37,958 bases of DNA from Bradyrhizobium sp. LHD-71 (GTDB lineage: Bacteria > Pseudomonadota > Alphaproteobacteria > Rhizobiales > Xanthobacteraceae). The notes beneath the pieces are model-generated. The model saw only the letters and a list, made by a program, of their open reading frames with translations. It was not told where the DNA came from and did not search any database. The translations under genes and the position numbers were made by a program. Location of the stretch: positions 1 through 37,958 of the forward strand of contig NZ_JAVIFX010000050.1 in the NCBI RefSeq assembly GCF_031157255.1, written 5' to 3'. How positions within the stretch are numbered: the first letter of the stretch is position 1; each line of letters starts with the position of its first letter. Positions 8,420 to 17,381 of the stretch are shown in pieces.

Positions 8420-9448
8420 GTGGTCGCGATCAGCAATCGCGAGATTGACGCCTACATCGCGAAGCCGAACCCGGCACATTCGGTCATCCTCGTGTTCGGT
8501 GCCGACGTCGGCCTCGTCCGCGAGCGCGCGGACTCGCTGATCGCCACTGCTGTCGACGACGTCAATGATCCGTTTTCGCTGGTGCGGCTCGAGGGCGATG
8601 ACCTCGCTTCCGAACCATCGCGGCTTGTCGATGAGGCGATGACCGTGCCGCTGTTCGGCGGCCGACGCGCGATTCGCGTCCGCGCCGGAGGCCGAAGCTT
8701 CGCCAGCGGCGTCGACGTGCTGCTGAAGGAGCCGCCTAAGGACTGCCGAATCGTAATCGAGGCGGGCGAGTTGCGCCGCGATTCCCCGTTGCGCGCCATG
8801 TGCGAGAAGGCGAAGACCGCAGCAGCGATTCCCTGCTACGCGGACACGACGCGCGATCTCGCAAAACTGATCGACGACGAGCTGCGGCTTGCGAACCTCC
8901 GTATCGCGCCGGATGCGCGCGCGGCACTGACCGAACTGCTCGGCGGTGATCGCCTGGCGTCACGCAACGAGATCCGCAAGCTGGCGCTCTACGCCCATGG
9001 CGCCACCGAAGTCGGACTCGACGATGTCGCTGCCGTCGTCACGGATGCGTCGAGCCTGGCGCTCGATCCGATCATCGACAGTGCGTTCGCCGGCAAACCG
9101 GCCGAGCTTGAGACCGCGTTTGCCAAGGCGATCGCCGCAGGCATCAATCCGAACGGGATCATGTTCGCCGCGCAGCGGCAGGCAGCGCAGTTGCACAGAG
9201 CGCGCGCAGCGATGGACGAGGGCCAGCCGCTTGAGAGCGCCTGCGAACGTGCCTTTCCGCGGCTGCATTTTTCGCGGAAGGATCAGATTGCGCAGGCGCT
9301 GCGCAATCTGTCTGCGGAGCGGCTCGCGCAAGCGATCATTCAGTTGGGCGAGGCCGCTCTGGAGGTGCGCCGGCGCGCACAACTCGCCGAATCGATCGCA
9401 CAGCGCGCGCTGATGGCGATCGCCGTGAATGCAAGGCGGCGCGGCTAA
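8420..9448 (+). CDS. holA: DNA polymerase III subunit delta
   Basis: A 342-residue HolA-family protein, the clamp-loader subunit that opens the beta sliding clamp. Supporting segments are the N-terminal SVILVFGADVGLVRERAD, the RRAIRVRAGG strand, the GDRLASRNEIRKLALYA block and the C-terminal helical SCRIB domain. The length matches the family. The start is placed at GTG 8420 (reading MVAISNREIDAYI), 19 bp after lptE; the frame is open further upstream but overlaps lptE there. It is the last gene of leuS-lptE-holA and converges with parB. Confidence 0.93.
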   Translation: MVAISNREIDAYIAKPNPAHSVILVFGADVGLVRERADSLIATAVDDVNDPFSLVRLEGDDLASEPSRLVDEAMTVPLFGGRRAIRVRAGGRSFASGVDVLLKEPPKDCRIVIEAGELRRDSPLRAMCEKAKTAAAIPCYADTTRDLAKLIDDELRLANLRIAPDARAALTELLGGDRLASRNEIRKLALYAHGATEVGLDDVAAVVTDASSLALDPIIDSAFAGKPAELETAFAKAIAAGINPNGIMFAAQRQAAQLHRARAAMDEGQPLESACERAFPRLHFSRKDQIAQALRNLSAERLAQAIIQLGEAALEVRRRAQLAESIAQRALMAIAVNARRRG

Positions 9449-9622
9449 GGCTCTGTGTCCACAGTGCTGCTCATTATGACGAATACCGTTCGAGACGGCG
9501 TTGCCGTCGCTTGCCTATGGCGACGAAGCGGCCCGGCGCGGCAGTTGGCGCGGGTTCCGCGCTGGGCACGTCGCTTCGCTGGCAAAGATGAAAGTCTGTC
9601 AGCCGGCAGCGATCGGCATCGC

Positions 9623-10495
9623 CTAACTGCGCTCGCCGATTCGCCGCACGATCTCATCGAACTGCTCGAGCGTGCGATAGTGAATTTGAACCGTTCCGCC
9701 GGGCTCCTTGTGATCGACGTTGACGCGCAGACCCATCGCGTCGCTCAGGCGTTTTTCGAGCTCCAGGATGTTGGCGTCCTTGCGCGCCTTCTGCGCGCCG
9801 GTCTTTCGCGACGGTACGCCACCCTCATGGGCAAGCGCCTCGGTCTGCCGAACGCTTAAGCTTTCGTCGATCACGCGAGCCGCCGCCTGCGATGGATCGG
9901 CAAGCCCGATCAGCGCGCGCGCGTGACCGGCCGACAGCTTGCCGGATGAAATCATGTCCTGGACGTCCTGCGGCAGCTTTGTCAGCCGCATCATGTTCGC
10001 CACATGACTGCGACTTTTGCCGACGGCCTTCGCAACGTCCTCGGTCGAGTGCTTGAATTCGTCGACCAGCAGGTGATATCCGCGCGCCTCTTCCATGGCG
10101 TTCAGATCTTCGCGCTGCACGTTCTCGACGATCATGATCTGCAGCGCGTCGTTGTCGCTGACCTCGACTGGAACGATCGGCACGTCGTGCAGGCCCGCGC
10201 GCTGCGCCGCGCGCCAGCGCCGCTCGCCGGCGATGATCTCGAACTGGTCTGATGCACCGCGAATTGCGCGGGCGACGATCGGCTGAATCACGCCATGCTG
10301 ACGGATGGACTCCGCAAGCTCGTCGAGCTCGGCATCGACAAACGTCTTGCGAGGGTTGCGCGGATTCGGCTTCAGAAACTCGATCGGCACGCGGCGCTGC
10401 GCGCGCGCACGTTCCGCTTTCGCCTGCTCGCCGCCGACGTCACCGATCAGGCTCGCGAGCCCCCTGCCCAATCGCGATCGCGTTTCCTCCGCCAT
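9623..10495 (-). CDS. parB: Chromosome partitioning protein ParB
   Basis: A 290-residue ParB/Spo0J CTPase that loads at parS sites and spreads along DNA to form the segregation complex. The N-terminal MAEETRSRLGRGLASLIGD is the ParA-interacting segment. The CTP-binding domain has GERRWRA (90-96) and the ENVQRE block (124-129). The helix-turn-helix for parS lies at about 152-172 (DVAKAVGKSRSHVANMMRL), and the C-terminus is a dimerisation domain. ATG 10495 is chosen because AAGGAG lies six bases before it; an in-frame GTG at 10525 is worse. It follows parA with a 33-bp gap. Two matching parS sites lie upstream in the same cluster. Confidence 0.97.
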   Translation of the reverse strand: MAEETRSRLGRGLASLIGDVGGEQAKAERARAQRRVPIEFLKPNPRNPRKTFVDAELDELAESIRQHGVIQPIVARAIRGASDQFEIIAGERRWRAAQRAGLHDVPIVPVEVSDNDALQIMIVENVQREDLNAMEEARGYHLLVDEFKHSTEDVAKAVGKSRSHVANMMRLTKLPQDVQDMISSGKLSAGHARALIGLADPSQAAARVIDESLSVRQTEALAHEGGVPSRKTGAQKARKDANILELEKRLSDAMGLRVNVDHKEPGGTVQIHYRTLEQFDEIVRRIGERS

Positions 10496-10528
10496 CGCTC
10501 GCTCCTTAGGACTCAAAGCATGCACTCC

Positions 10529-11401
10529 TCACGCAAATTCGCTTGCACGCAGCTCGCGCTCACGTTGGATCACTTCGGTCGCAAGCCTGAGATAGGCTTC
10601 GCTGCCAACGCATTTCAGGTCGTAGACCAGCACCGGCTTTCCATGGGACGGCGCTTCGGAAATGCGGACGTTGCGCGGGATCATCGTGTCATAGACCTTC
10701 TTGCCCATGAACTGCCGCACATCGGCGACCACCTGGTTGGAGAGATTGTTGCGTGAGTCGAACATCGTCAGCACAACACCATGGATCGTCAGGTTCGGAT
10801 TAAGTGTCGAGCGTACCTGCTCGACGGTTTGCAGCAGTTGCGACAGACCCTCGAGCGCGAAGAACTCACACTGCAACGGAACGAGGATCGCGTCCGCAGC
10901 GGCCATGGCGTTGACCGTGAGGAGGTTGAGCGACGGCGGACAGTCGATCAGCACATAGGTGTAGGCAGGCTCGGCCGGGTTGGTACCATTCAACACGCCC
11001 AGTGCATTGCGCAGACGAAACGCGCGATCGCGCTCGGTGCCAAGTTGGAGCTCGAGACCGGACAGGTCCATGGTGGAAGCGGCGATATGCAGACGCGGCA
11101 CCGCGGTGGGCAACACCGACTGGCGAAGCCGCGCTTCGCCGATCAACACATCGTAGGTGGAGCATTCGCGCTTGTTGCGATCGATGCCGAGACCGGTCGA
11201 AGCATTGCCTTGCGGATCAAGGTCGATGATCAGCACGTGTTCGCCGGTTGCAGCAAGAGCAGTACCCAGATTGATGGCAGTGGTCGTCTTGCCGACGCCT
11301 CCCTTCTGGTTGGCGAGGGCGATGATCCGCGGCCGGATCGGGCGAGGGTCCGGCTGCGTTTCGTTAAGGATCTGTAAATTGCGGGCGATGTCTTCCGTCA
11401 T
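10529..11401 (-). CDS. parA: Chromosome partitioning ATPase ParA
   Basis: A 290-residue ParA/Soj ATPase that moves ParB-parS complexes by forming a gradient on the nucleoid. The deviant Walker A box KGGVGKTT is at residues 33-40, with LIIDLDPQGNASTGLG and the Walker B region YVLIDCPPSLNLLT after it. The ATG at 11401 overlaps the rsmG stop codon (ATGA), so translation is probably coupled. The frame runs open further upstream into rsmG, but that part is not ParA-like. It is followed by parB in the same direction. Confidence 0.97.
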   Translation of the reverse strand: MTEDIARNLQILNETQPDPRPIRPRIIALANQKGGVGKTTTAINLGTALAATGEHVLIIDLDPQGNASTGLGIDRNKRECSTYDVLIGEARLRQSVLPTAVPRLHIAASTMDLSGLELQLGTERDRAFRLRNALGVLNGTNPAEPAYTYVLIDCPPSLNLLTVNAMAAADAILVPLQCEFFALEGLSQLLQTVEQVRSTLNPNLTIHGVVLTMFDSRNNLSNQVVADVRQFMGKKVYDTMIPRNVRISEAPSHGKPVLVYDLKCVGSEAYLRLATEVIQRERELRASEFA

Positions 11402-12120
11402 GATCGCTTGCCCCCTCGCTCCGCCAGCGATGCTCCCCTTGCGGACACCTGATCGACCTCGACGATCCGGCCACCTGGATTGGTCCGGCTCAAATGCAGC
11501 TTTGAGCTGACAGTCCAATATTTTGTGGCTTCCGTCAATTCAGCCTCAACATCTTGGCCCTTTGGAAACAGAGCCTTGGCGCCCCGCTGGATCAACGGCG
11601 CTGCGAGTCCGAACAGGACATTAAGCGGCGCGAGCGCTCTCGCGGTGACGTAATCCGCCGCCGGTGGATCGCTATCCACGAAATCCTCGATATCCGCGAG
11701 GTGGACGGTGCCGTGTCCACCGCTGATTCGCAACGCCTCGCGAAGAAACGCAGCCTTCTTGGTATTGCGTTCGACCAGATGGACATGACCGCCGCCATCG
11801 GCGAGGGCACAGGCCAGGACAATGCCGGGAAAGCCACCGCCGCTGCCGAGATCGATCCAGGTCTTTCCGGAGGACACCAGGTCAAGGAGTTGGAGGGAGT
11901 CGGCGACGTGCCGCTCCCAGAGCGAACCAAGCGTGGAGGGGGCAACCAAATTCGTTTTCGGCTGCCACGCGCGTAGCAGCGCAATGTAGCGTTCCAGCCG
12001 CTCCTCTGTTTCACGTGAAACAGGACAAAGCTTCAGAGCTGCTCGCTTGTCCGCGGCTTCGTCGATCGAAGACTGACCCGAAGTCCGACCCGCAATCGCC
12101 TTCGCCATGGAGATGGCCAC
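11398..12120 (-). CDS. rsmG: 16S rRNA (guanine527-N7) methyltransferase RsmG (GidB)
   Basis: A 240-residue SAM-dependent methyltransferase that modifies G527 of 16S rRNA; loss of the family gives low-level streptomycin resistance in several bacteria. The SAM motif is DLGSGGGFPG at residues 90-99, followed by the HLVERNTKKAAFL acidic loop and the VTARALAPL segment. The start may be GTG 12120 (used here) or ATG 12108; both have purine-rich sequence nearby. Codons 34-38 (VSRET) are encoded by the parS palindrome at 12007-12022. It lies 15 bp after mnmG and overlaps parA by 4 bp. Confidence 0.95.
   Translation of the reverse strand: MAISMAKAIAGRTSGQSSIDEAADKRAALKLCPVSRETEERLERYIALLRAWQPKTNLVAPSTLGSLWERHVADSLQLLDLVSSGKTWIDLGSGGGFPGIVLACALADGGGHVHLVERNTKKAAFLREALRISGGHGTVHLADIEDFVDSDPPAADYVTARALAPLNVLFGLAAPLIQRGAKALFPKGQDVEAELTEATKYWTVSSKLHLSRTNPGGRIVEVDQVSARGASLAERGGKRS
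12007..12022. promoter_or_regulatory. parS site inside rsmG
   Basis: TGTTTCACGTGAAACA, a perfect 16-bp palindrome that fits the universal chromosomal parS consensus bound by ParB. It lies in the coding sequence of rsmG, near its 5' end, about 1.5 kb from parB and about 11 kb from the predicted origin. Confidence 0.93.
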
Positions 12121-12135
12121 CTTCCCTCGCCGGCC

Positions 12136-14016
12136 TCAGCCCGCGGCTTTTCTCGGCCCGCTGCGCGGCTTTCGGCGAAGGTGCGCGATCAGCAGGGTCA
12201 GCGCCGCCGGCGTGATTCCATCCATGCGGGCAGCCTGGCCGATGGTCGCAGGCCGCGCCGCCTCAAGTCGCTGCCGGGCTTCGTTCGACAGACCTGTCAC
12301 GGCGGCATAGTCGATGCTTTCGCCGAGCTTCAAATTCTCGTCCCGCCGCAACGCTTCGATATCTTCGATCTGGCGGGAGACATAGACATCGTATTTCGCG
12401 TCGATCTCCAGGTGGGTGGCGATGGCCGGATCGAGCGCCGCGAACTCCGGCCAGATCTTGGAGATGCTCGCAAGATTGATGTCCGGGTACGCCAGCAGTT
12501 CAAACGCCGTCCGGCGCTGACCATCCCGGTTGAGGACCAATCCGTGGCGCCCGGCCTCATTCGGTGTCACAGAAAGACTGCGGGCGAGGCTCTTGGCGCC
12601 CTCGAGCGCTGCCATCTTACGGGTGTGAAAGGCGGTCCGACCAGATCCGACGCATCCGAGCGTGACGCCCTGGTTCGTCAGTCGCTGGTCTGCATTGTCG
12701 GCGCGGAGCGACAACCGAAACTCGGCGCGTGACGTGAACATGCGATACGGCTCAGCAACGCCACGGGAAACGAGATCGTCGATCATCACCCCGAGATAGC
12801 CATGGGCGCGGTCGAATACGGTGGTCTCGCCACCCGACGCCCGCAAGGCCGCATTGATGCCCGCGACAACCCCTTGCGCGGCCGCCTCCTCATACCCGGT
12901 CGTGCCGTTGATCTGACCCGCGAGGAAAAGACCCTTGAGCCGTTTCGTCTCCAGCGAAGGCATCAGTTCACGTGGATCGACGTAGTCGTATTCGATGGCA
13001 TAGCCCGGCCGGACCATCCGGGTCTTCTCGAGGCCCGGGATCGTCCTGAGGAGCGCGAGCTGAACCTCCTCCGGCAGCGACGTCGAAATACCATTGGGAT
13101 AGACGGTCGTGTCGTCGAGACCTTCAGGTTCAAGAAAGACCTGGTGGCCGTCGCGCTCGCCGAAACGGACGATCTTGTCCTCGATCGAGGGGCAATAGCG
13201 CGGTCCCCTGCTCTGGATCTGGCCCGAATACATCGGCGACCGATGCACATTAGCGCGGATCACCTCGTGGGTTTCGGCGGTCGTGCGGGTGATGCCGCAC
13301 TGGATCTGCGGGGTCGTAATCTGCCGGGTGAGCACTGAGAACGGCTCAGGCGGATCGTCGCCGGGCTGCATCTCGACAGCACCCCAATCGATCGTCGTGC
13401 CGTCCAACCGTGGTGGCGTGCCGGTCTTCAGGCGTCCGAGTGCAAAACCGAGCCGCTCAAAGGCCCGAGACAGCCCGAGCGCCGGCGCCTCCCCGACCCG
13501 GCCAGCAGGCCAGCTCTTTTCGCCCAGGTGGATCAGGCCTCGAAGAAACGTACCCGTGGTGACAACCACAGCCGCGGCCGTGAGCCTACGACCATCGGCC
13601 AGGACGACACCCCGGGTCCTCCCGTCCGTCATCGTGAGGTCGTCGGCCTCGCCTTCTATCACGGTCAGGTTCGGGGTCTCGGTGAGCGCCGCCTGCATCG
13701 CCGCTGCATAGAGCTTGCGATCAGCCTGCGCGCGCGGCCCACGCACGGCCGGGCCTTTGCGGCGGTTGAGGAGCCGAAATTGGATGCCGGCCTGATCGGC
13801 AACGCGGCCCATGAGCCCGTCCAGGGCGTCGACTTCGCGCACGAGGTGGCCCTTGCCGAGCCCGCCGATGGCCGGGTTGCAGGACATGACGCCAATTGTC
13901 GCGAACTTGTGGGTCAGGAGCGCGGTTCGAGCACCCATGCGCGCGGCCACGGCGGCCGCCTCGCAGCCGGCGTGGCCGCCGCCGATGACAATCACGTCGA
14001 ACGATGTCTGGGTCAT
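12136..14016 (-). CDS. mnmG: tRNA uridine-5-carboxymethylaminomethyl modification enzyme MnmG (GidA)
   Basis: A 626-residue FAD enzyme that works with MnmE to make cmnm5U at the wobble position of certain tRNAs. The FAD-binding Rossmann motif is [11 protein letters not shown] near residues 11-21. Other family signatures are [23 protein letters not shown] (with the catalytic Cys), [25 protein letters not shown] and the second FAD region [21 protein letters not shown]. Length is as expected. The partner mnmE lies upstream in the same direction; rsmG and the par genes follow. A promoter candidate lies 25-53 bp before the start. Confidence 0.98.
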   Translation of the reverse strand: MTQTSFDVIVIGGGHAGCEAAAVAARMGARTALLTHKFATIGVMSCNPAIGGLGKGHLVREVDALDGLMGRVADQAGIQFRLLNRRKGPAVRGPRAQADRKLYAAAMQAALTETPNLTVIEGEADDLTMTDGRTRGVVLADGRRLTAAAVVVTTGTFLRGLIHLGEKSWPAGRVGEAPALGLSRAFERLGFALGRLKTGTPPRLDGTTIDWGAVEMQPGDDPPEPFSVLTRQITTPQIQCGITRTTAETHEVIRANVHRSPMYSGQIQSRGPRYCPSIEDKIVRFGERDGHQVFLEPEGLDDTTVYPNGISTSLPEEVQLALLRTIPGLEKTRMVRPGYAIEYDYVDPRELMPSLETKRLKGLFLAGQINGTTGYEEAAAQGVVAGINAALRASGGETTVFDRAHGYLGVMIDDLVSRGVAEPYRMFTSRAEFRLSLRADNADQRLTNQGVTLGCVGSGRTAFHTRKMAALEGAKSLARSLSVTPNEAGRHGLVLNRDGQRRTAFELLAYPDINLASISKIWPEFAALDPAIATHLEIDAKYDVYVSRQIEDIEALRRDENLKLGESIDYAAVTGLSNEARQRLEAARPATIGQAARMDGITPAALTLLIAHLRRKPRSGPRKAAG

Positions 14017-14040
14017 GGGATTTACCGCAATTCCGCGGCC

Positions 14041-14069
14041 CTTCTAAGCCCGTGATCGTCGAGCGTCAA
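14041..14069 (-). promoter_or_regulatory. Possible mnmG promoter
   Basis: On the minus strand, TTGACG (14064-14069) and TAGAAG (14041-14046) are separated by exactly 17 bp, a sigma-70-like spacing, about 25 bp upstream of the mnmG start. It lies downstream of the parS site, so ParB spreading could in principle affect it. Confidence 0.45.
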
Positions 14070-14098
14070 AGCGGATAAATCGCAGCGGAGCGTCATTC

Positions 14099-14114
14099 TG
14101 TTTCACGTGAAACA
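14099..14114. promoter_or_regulatory. parS site between mnmE and mnmG
   Basis: A second perfect copy of the 16-bp palindrome TGTTTCACGTGAAACA, identical to the one in rsmG and 2.1 kb from it. It is intergenic, about 8.6 kb from the predicted origin. Two identical matches beside parA and parB make the assignment very likely. Confidence 0.95.
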
Positions 14115-14116
14115 AC

Positions 14117-14146
14117 GATAGAAATGAATATATTTTCATTTCTATC
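14117..14146 (-). terminator. Perfect 12-bp AT-rich inverted repeat after mnmE
   Basis: GATAGAAATGAA at 14117-14128 and TTCATTTCTATC at 14135-14146 are perfect complements around a 6-bp loop. The hairpin starts 6 bp downstream of the mnmE stop codon and 2 bp from the parS site. It is strikingly AT-rich for this GC-rich genome. It could end mnmE transcription before parS; a classic T-run is missing, so the role is inferred. Confidence 0.55.
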
Positions 14147-14152
14147 TGCTGA

Positions 14153-15493
14153 CTACTTTCCTATACAGAAATCCTTGAATATTTTCTCAAGAATATCTTC
14201 CACGTCGACCTTCCCCAATAATCGCCCCAACGCCTGCGCCGCAACGCGCAGTTCCTCCGCAAGAATCTCATCGGCGCCCGACGCAACACCTCCCGCCCGA
14301 CGCAACGCCGACGCAGCCGCCTCAAGCAGGGCCTTCTGACGCGCGCGTGTCACCAGCGCCGCTTCGCCCGCGCCGAAATAATCCGCAGCGAACCGTCCAA
14401 GCTCATCTGTCAGCTCGGCAATCCCCTGGCCCTGGGTCGCGGAAACCTGAAAGACCCGCCCTGCCACATTCGACGCCCGGACCTGCTGTGTGCGATCCAT
14501 CAGATCGATCTTGTTCAGCACCAGCCAAAGCCTGCTCTCCGCGACAGGATCCGATCCGCGTACGACCGGGTCGGCCATTGAATCAGTCAGCCAGAGAACC
14601 AGGTCCGCATCAGCGGCGCGCTCGCGCGCCCGCCGAACGCCCTCCTCCTCGACCGGATCGCTGGTCTCGCGAATCCCTGCGGTGTCGAGCAGCACCACCG
14701 GAAAACCACCAAGATCGAGATGCACCTCGATCACGTCGCGTGTCGTTCCGGCATAAGGCGAGACGATCGCCGCTTCGCGCCGTGCCAGCCGATTCAACAG
14801 CGTGGACTTGCCGGCATTGGGCGGCCCCGCGATCGCCACCACGAGCCCATCGCGCAATCGTTCGGCAGTGGTGGACGCAGCCAGCACCACTTCGATTTCA
14901 TTTTGCAGGCGCGCGACTTTGTCACGCGCCGGCGCGATCAGTTCGTCAGGCACGTCGCCTTCATCGGAGAAATCGATGCCTGCTTCCACAAGCGCCAATG
15001 CTTCAATGATCTGACGACGCCAGGTCTCCGCGCGCTCGCCGAGCAGACCCTTGAACTGCCGCAAGGCCTGCCGCCGTTGCGCTTCCGTATCCGCATGAAT
15101 CAGATCGTCGAGTCCCTCCGCCTCGGTCAGATCGAGTTTGCCGTTCTCGAACGCGCGGCGGGTGAACTCGCCAGCTTCAGCGGCGCGCATGCCCGAGATC
15201 CTGCCGATCTCTTCGAAGATTGTTGCCAATACGGCGCGGCTGCCGTGAACCTGCAACTCGGCCAGGTCTTCACCCGTCGCGCTGTTGCTTTCCGGAAAAT
15301 ACAGGACAACGGCATCGTCGATCGCCGCGCCAGACATACTGTGCAGCGTTGCAAAGGTCGCAACGCGCGGCGCGGGAACGCGCCCCGCAAGCGTCTCCAA
15401 AGCGGTGCGCGCCGCAGGGCCGGAGATCCGCACGATCGCAATCGCGGCGGGCGGCCGTCCTGTTGAGAGAGCGAAAATCGTGTCGCGAGCCAT
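14153..15493 (-). CDS. mnmE: tRNA modification GTPase MnmE (TrmE)
   Basis: A 446-residue GTPase that partners MnmG in making cmnm5U/mnm5U at tRNA wobble positions. The N-terminal tetrahydrofolate-binding domain (residues 1-120) starts [12 protein letters not shown]; the inserted G domain has GPPNAGKS (223-230), TTRDV (250-254), DTAG (270-273) and NKID (327-330). The C-terminus FCIGK carries the conserved Cys443 needed for catalysis in the family. The gene follows the VOC gene of the ArsR cassette by 34 bp, so it may share that transcript or have its own promoter. Confidence 0.97.
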   Translation of the reverse strand: MARDTIFALSTGRPPAAIAIVRISGPAARTALETLAGRVPAPRVATFATLHSMSGAAIDDAVVLYFPESNSATGEDLAELQVHGSRAVLATIFEEIGRISGMRAAEAGEFTRRAFENGKLDLTEAEGLDDLIHADTEAQRRQALRQFKGLLGERAETWRRQIIEALALVEAGIDFSDEGDVPDELIAPARDKVARLQNEIEVVLAASTTAERLRDGLVVAIAGPPNAGKSTLLNRLARREAAIVSPYAGTTRDVIEVHLDLGGFPVVLLDTAGIRETSDPVEEEGVRRARERAADADLVLWLTDSMADPVVRGSDPVAESRLWLVLNKIDLMDRTQQVRASNVAGRVFQVSATQGQGIAELTDELGRFAADYFGAGEAALVTRARQKALLEAAASALRRAGGVASGADEILAEELRVAAQALGRLLGKVDVEDILEKIFKDFCIGK

Positions 15494-15527
15494 CGAACCG
15501 TAGGTCTGTGTGTCAGGGCGCTCTCGG

Positions 15528-15896
15528 CTATCCGCCCGCTTGGAAGAGCTCGATCGGATTGCCGGAGGGATCCTCGCAAAGAATCTGTTGTCCGCCCGGG
15601 CCTACGACAATATCGTTTCGAAATCTGACCCCGAGCTGCCGAAGCTCGCTGACCATCGTTTGCAGGTCATCGACCTCGATCACGAACCTGTTCCAGCCGC
15701 CGGCCTCGGGTTTGCGGCCATCCGGCATCGGCCGCGCCGCTGAAGCGCCCGGCCCCGCGAGCCACAATCTCAACTCATCACGTTCCATGATCGCCATCGC
15801 GGCACCGAACTGCTGCTCCAGCTTGAAACCAAGCCGATCCCGATAGAACGCAACGGCGCTGTCCACGTTGTGAACCAGATATCTCACGATCACCAT
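15528..15896 (-). CDS. VOC (glyoxalase/bleomycin-resistance) family protein
   Basis: A 122-residue single-domain protein of the vicinal-oxygen-chelate fold, with two beta-alpha-beta-beta-beta halves: [23 protein letters not shown] at the start and the terminal [13 protein letters not shown]. The Glu in the ending PIELFQ is a metal-ligand position in many members. Family members act on varied small molecules, so the substrate cannot be named. ATG 15896 is preferred because GAGGG precedes it; an upstream in-frame ATG at 15932 would add 12 residues without family character. It lies 72 bp after the SRPBCC gene in the same direction, probably the fourth gene of the cassette. Confidence 0.82.
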   Translation of the reverse strand: MVIVRYLVHNVDSAVAFYRDRLGFKLEQQFGAAMAIMERDELRLWLAGPGASAARPMPDGRKPEAGGWNRFVIEVDDLQTMVSELRQLGVRFRNDIVVGPGGQQILCEDPSGNPIELFQAGG

Positions 15897-15968
15897 CGAT
15901 ACCCTCGCCTCGCCAGCGAATGCATCGTCCAAGTATGGCGGCTTCGATCGGCGGCGTCAGCGGAAATA

Positions 15969-16439
15969 TCAAGGCGTCAGGCGCACGCGGAACGCAGCGA
16001 GCAACTGCTGCCACCACTCCGCGTGCCTTCGCAGGAACAGACCATCGGGGAAGGAATGGCGTGCCACGTGATCCTGCGGAACGCTGTCCCAGCCGGTGTG
16101 GGTGACGGTGATACGCGTCTCATCACCGACCGGCTCGAACAGCACTTCGACATGCGTTGACTGGTCCGGCGCGAATGTCGCCTGCCGCCAGGTCAATGCA
16201 AGCCGCACACCCGGCTGCCATTCGGTGACGCGCCCGATTTCGAACACCTTGCCGTTGGCAAGCGTTTCGGTGAAGCGACCGCCCTCACCCGGCTCCAGTG
16301 CGATCCTGCCCGGCGATCGCGGCGTAAAGTGAAACAGCTCGTTCGGCTGCCACCATCTTCCGATGTCCTGGGTGAAGACCTCAAACGCACGCAATGGCGC
16401 TGCCGCCACGCGCAGCGAGACGATCACGCGCGAGTTCAC
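15969..16439 (-). CDS. SRPBCC (AHSA1-like) domain protein
   Basis: A 156-residue protein of the START/Bet v1-like fold, AHSA1 branch. Visible parts are SRVIVSLRVAAAPLRAFEVFTQDIGRWW, the GRFTETLANGKVFEIGRVTEWQPGVRLALTW strands and the C-terminal helix HAEWWQQLLAAFRVRL. Such proteins bind hydrophobic ligands, and small AHSA1 proteins are often encoded beside ArsR regulators, as here. The start is placed at GTG 16439, which overlaps the stop codon of the ArsR gene (GTGA); this suggests coupled translation. The ligand is unknown. Confidence 0.85.
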   Translation of the reverse strand: MNSRVIVSLRVAAAPLRAFEVFTQDIGRWWQPNELFHFTPRSPGRIALEPGEGGRFTETLANGKVFEIGRVTEWQPGVRLALTWRQATFAPDQSTHVEVLFEPVGDETRITVTHTGWDSVPQDHVARHSFPDGLFLRRHAEWWQQLLAAFRVRLTP

Positions 16440-16765
16440 GCGTTCTCCACGTGCGCCTTGAATGCCGCGAGCTGCTGCGTCCAAAGCCGTTCGGTGTCGT
16501 CGAGCCAGGTCTTCAGTTGCGCCATCGGCTCCGGTCTCAGTCTATAGATGCGCACGCGCGCGTCGAATTCCGGATGCGATTCCTCGATCAACCCGGTCGA
16601 TCGCAACGTGCGCAGATGCCGACTCATCGCCGGAGCCGTCAGGCCGATCGCGCTTGCGAGCTCGCCGGCGCGCCGCGGCCGTTCGCGTAAAAGGTCGACG
16701 ACACGGCGACGCGTCGGATCGGCCAGCGCGGCAAGCGTACGGTCGATGGCGAGATCTGCCGTCAA
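16436..16765 (-). CDS. ArsR-family transcriptional regulator
   Basis: A 109-residue winged-helix repressor. The opening DRTLAALADPTRRRVVDLLRERP is the standard ArsR start, and the recognition helix lies in LTAPAMSRHLRTLRSTGLIEE. The CxC metal-binding motif of arsenic sensors is absent (no cysteine at all is visible), so it is not a classic metal sensor; regulators of this kind next to AHSA1 genes probably respond to a small organic ligand. Its ATG overlaps the stop of the upstream VOC gene (ATGA) and its stop overlaps the SRPBCC start. The palindrome at 17246-17260 is its likely operator. Confidence 0.92.
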   Translation of the reverse strand: MTADLAIDRTLAALADPTRRRVVDLLRERPRRAGELASAIGLTAPAMSRHLRTLRSTGLIEESHPEFDARVRIYRLRPEPMAQLKTWLDDTERLWTQQLAAFKAHVENA

Positions 16766-17223
16766 TGCCAGCCCTCGATCTTCAGGCCGCTGGCTTTCTC
16801 CGCATCTTCGCGTGAGACCTTCTTCGTCGTCTGGCCGAAGCTCCAGACATGGCCTTCCGGATCGCGAGCCGAATACGTCCGGTCACCATAGAACTGGTCC
16901 GCGAGCTCACGCACGATCACCGCGCCGGCTGCCTTCGCGCGCTCGCAATGCGCATCGATGCCGTCGGCCAAATGCACATGGATCGACTGCGTGTTGCGGC
17001 CACCCGCGGATGCGGGGCTTGCGACGTAATCGGTCCATTCGGTGCCAACCATGATCTGGCCCTCACCGAACTTCATTTCGGAATGGGCCAGATTCCCGTC
17101 CTTGTCGGTGATCAGCATGACCCGCTCAAAGCCGAACGCCTTCTCCAGCCAGTCCAGCGCAGCCATCGGGTCCTTGTAGACAACGGCGGAAACAAACACC
17201 GGGCGGTGAAACGGATCGTCCAT
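16762..17223 (-). CDS. VOC family protein (PhnB/glyoxalase-like), first gene of the ArsR cassette
   Basis: A 153-residue VOC-fold protein: PVFVSAVVYKDPMAALDWLEKAFGFE at the start, then HSEMKFGEGQIMVGTEW, SIHVHLADGIDAHCERAKAAGA, and the terminal YSARDPEGHVWSFGQ. It resembles the PhnB-like branch, which often lacks a proven reaction. A good ribosome-binding site (GGAGAGGAG) precedes the ATG. It is the promoter-proximal gene of VOC-ArsR-SRPBCC-VOC, the first three of which overlap or touch. The substrate is not known. Confidence 0.85.
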   Translation of the reverse strand: MDDPFHRPVFVSAVVYKDPMAALDWLEKAFGFERVMLITDKDGNLAHSEMKFGEGQIMVGTEWTDYVASPASAGGRNTQSIHVHLADGIDAHCERAKAAGAVIVRELADQFYGDRTYSARDPEGHVWSFGQTTKKVSREDAEKASGLKIEGWH

Positions 17224-17245
17224 TGGCTGATCTCCTCTCCTACGA

Positions 17246-17282
17246 CGTTAATATTTAACGATATACGAAACTATTTTGTCAA
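17246..17282 (-). promoter_or_regulatory. Promoter and palindromic operator of the VOC-ArsR-SRPBCC cassette
   Basis: On the minus strand a perfect -35 box TTGACA (17277-17282) is followed, after 18 bp, by TTAAAT (17253-17258). The -10 box lies inside the perfect palindrome CGTTAA-TAT-TTAACG (17246-17260). An ArsR dimer bound there would block the promoter, so self-repression is the simplest reading. The site lies 22 bp from the first start codon of the cassette and about 120 bp before the divergent DUF255 gene. Confidence 0.7.
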
Positions 17283-17381
17283 GTCATGCCCTCCGTTGCG
17301 ACCAGCCGCCGATCATGGGCATTTCAGGAACCATCCCGGTGCGCCGGCCGTCAGAGAACAGGTCGCTCGCGGAGTATTTCC

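Noticed and set aside
9449-9622. Small gene or RNA in the holA-parB gap
   Set aside because: Only short inverted repeats (such as CGTCGC/GCGACG) are seen between the two convergent genes; nothing supports a gene.
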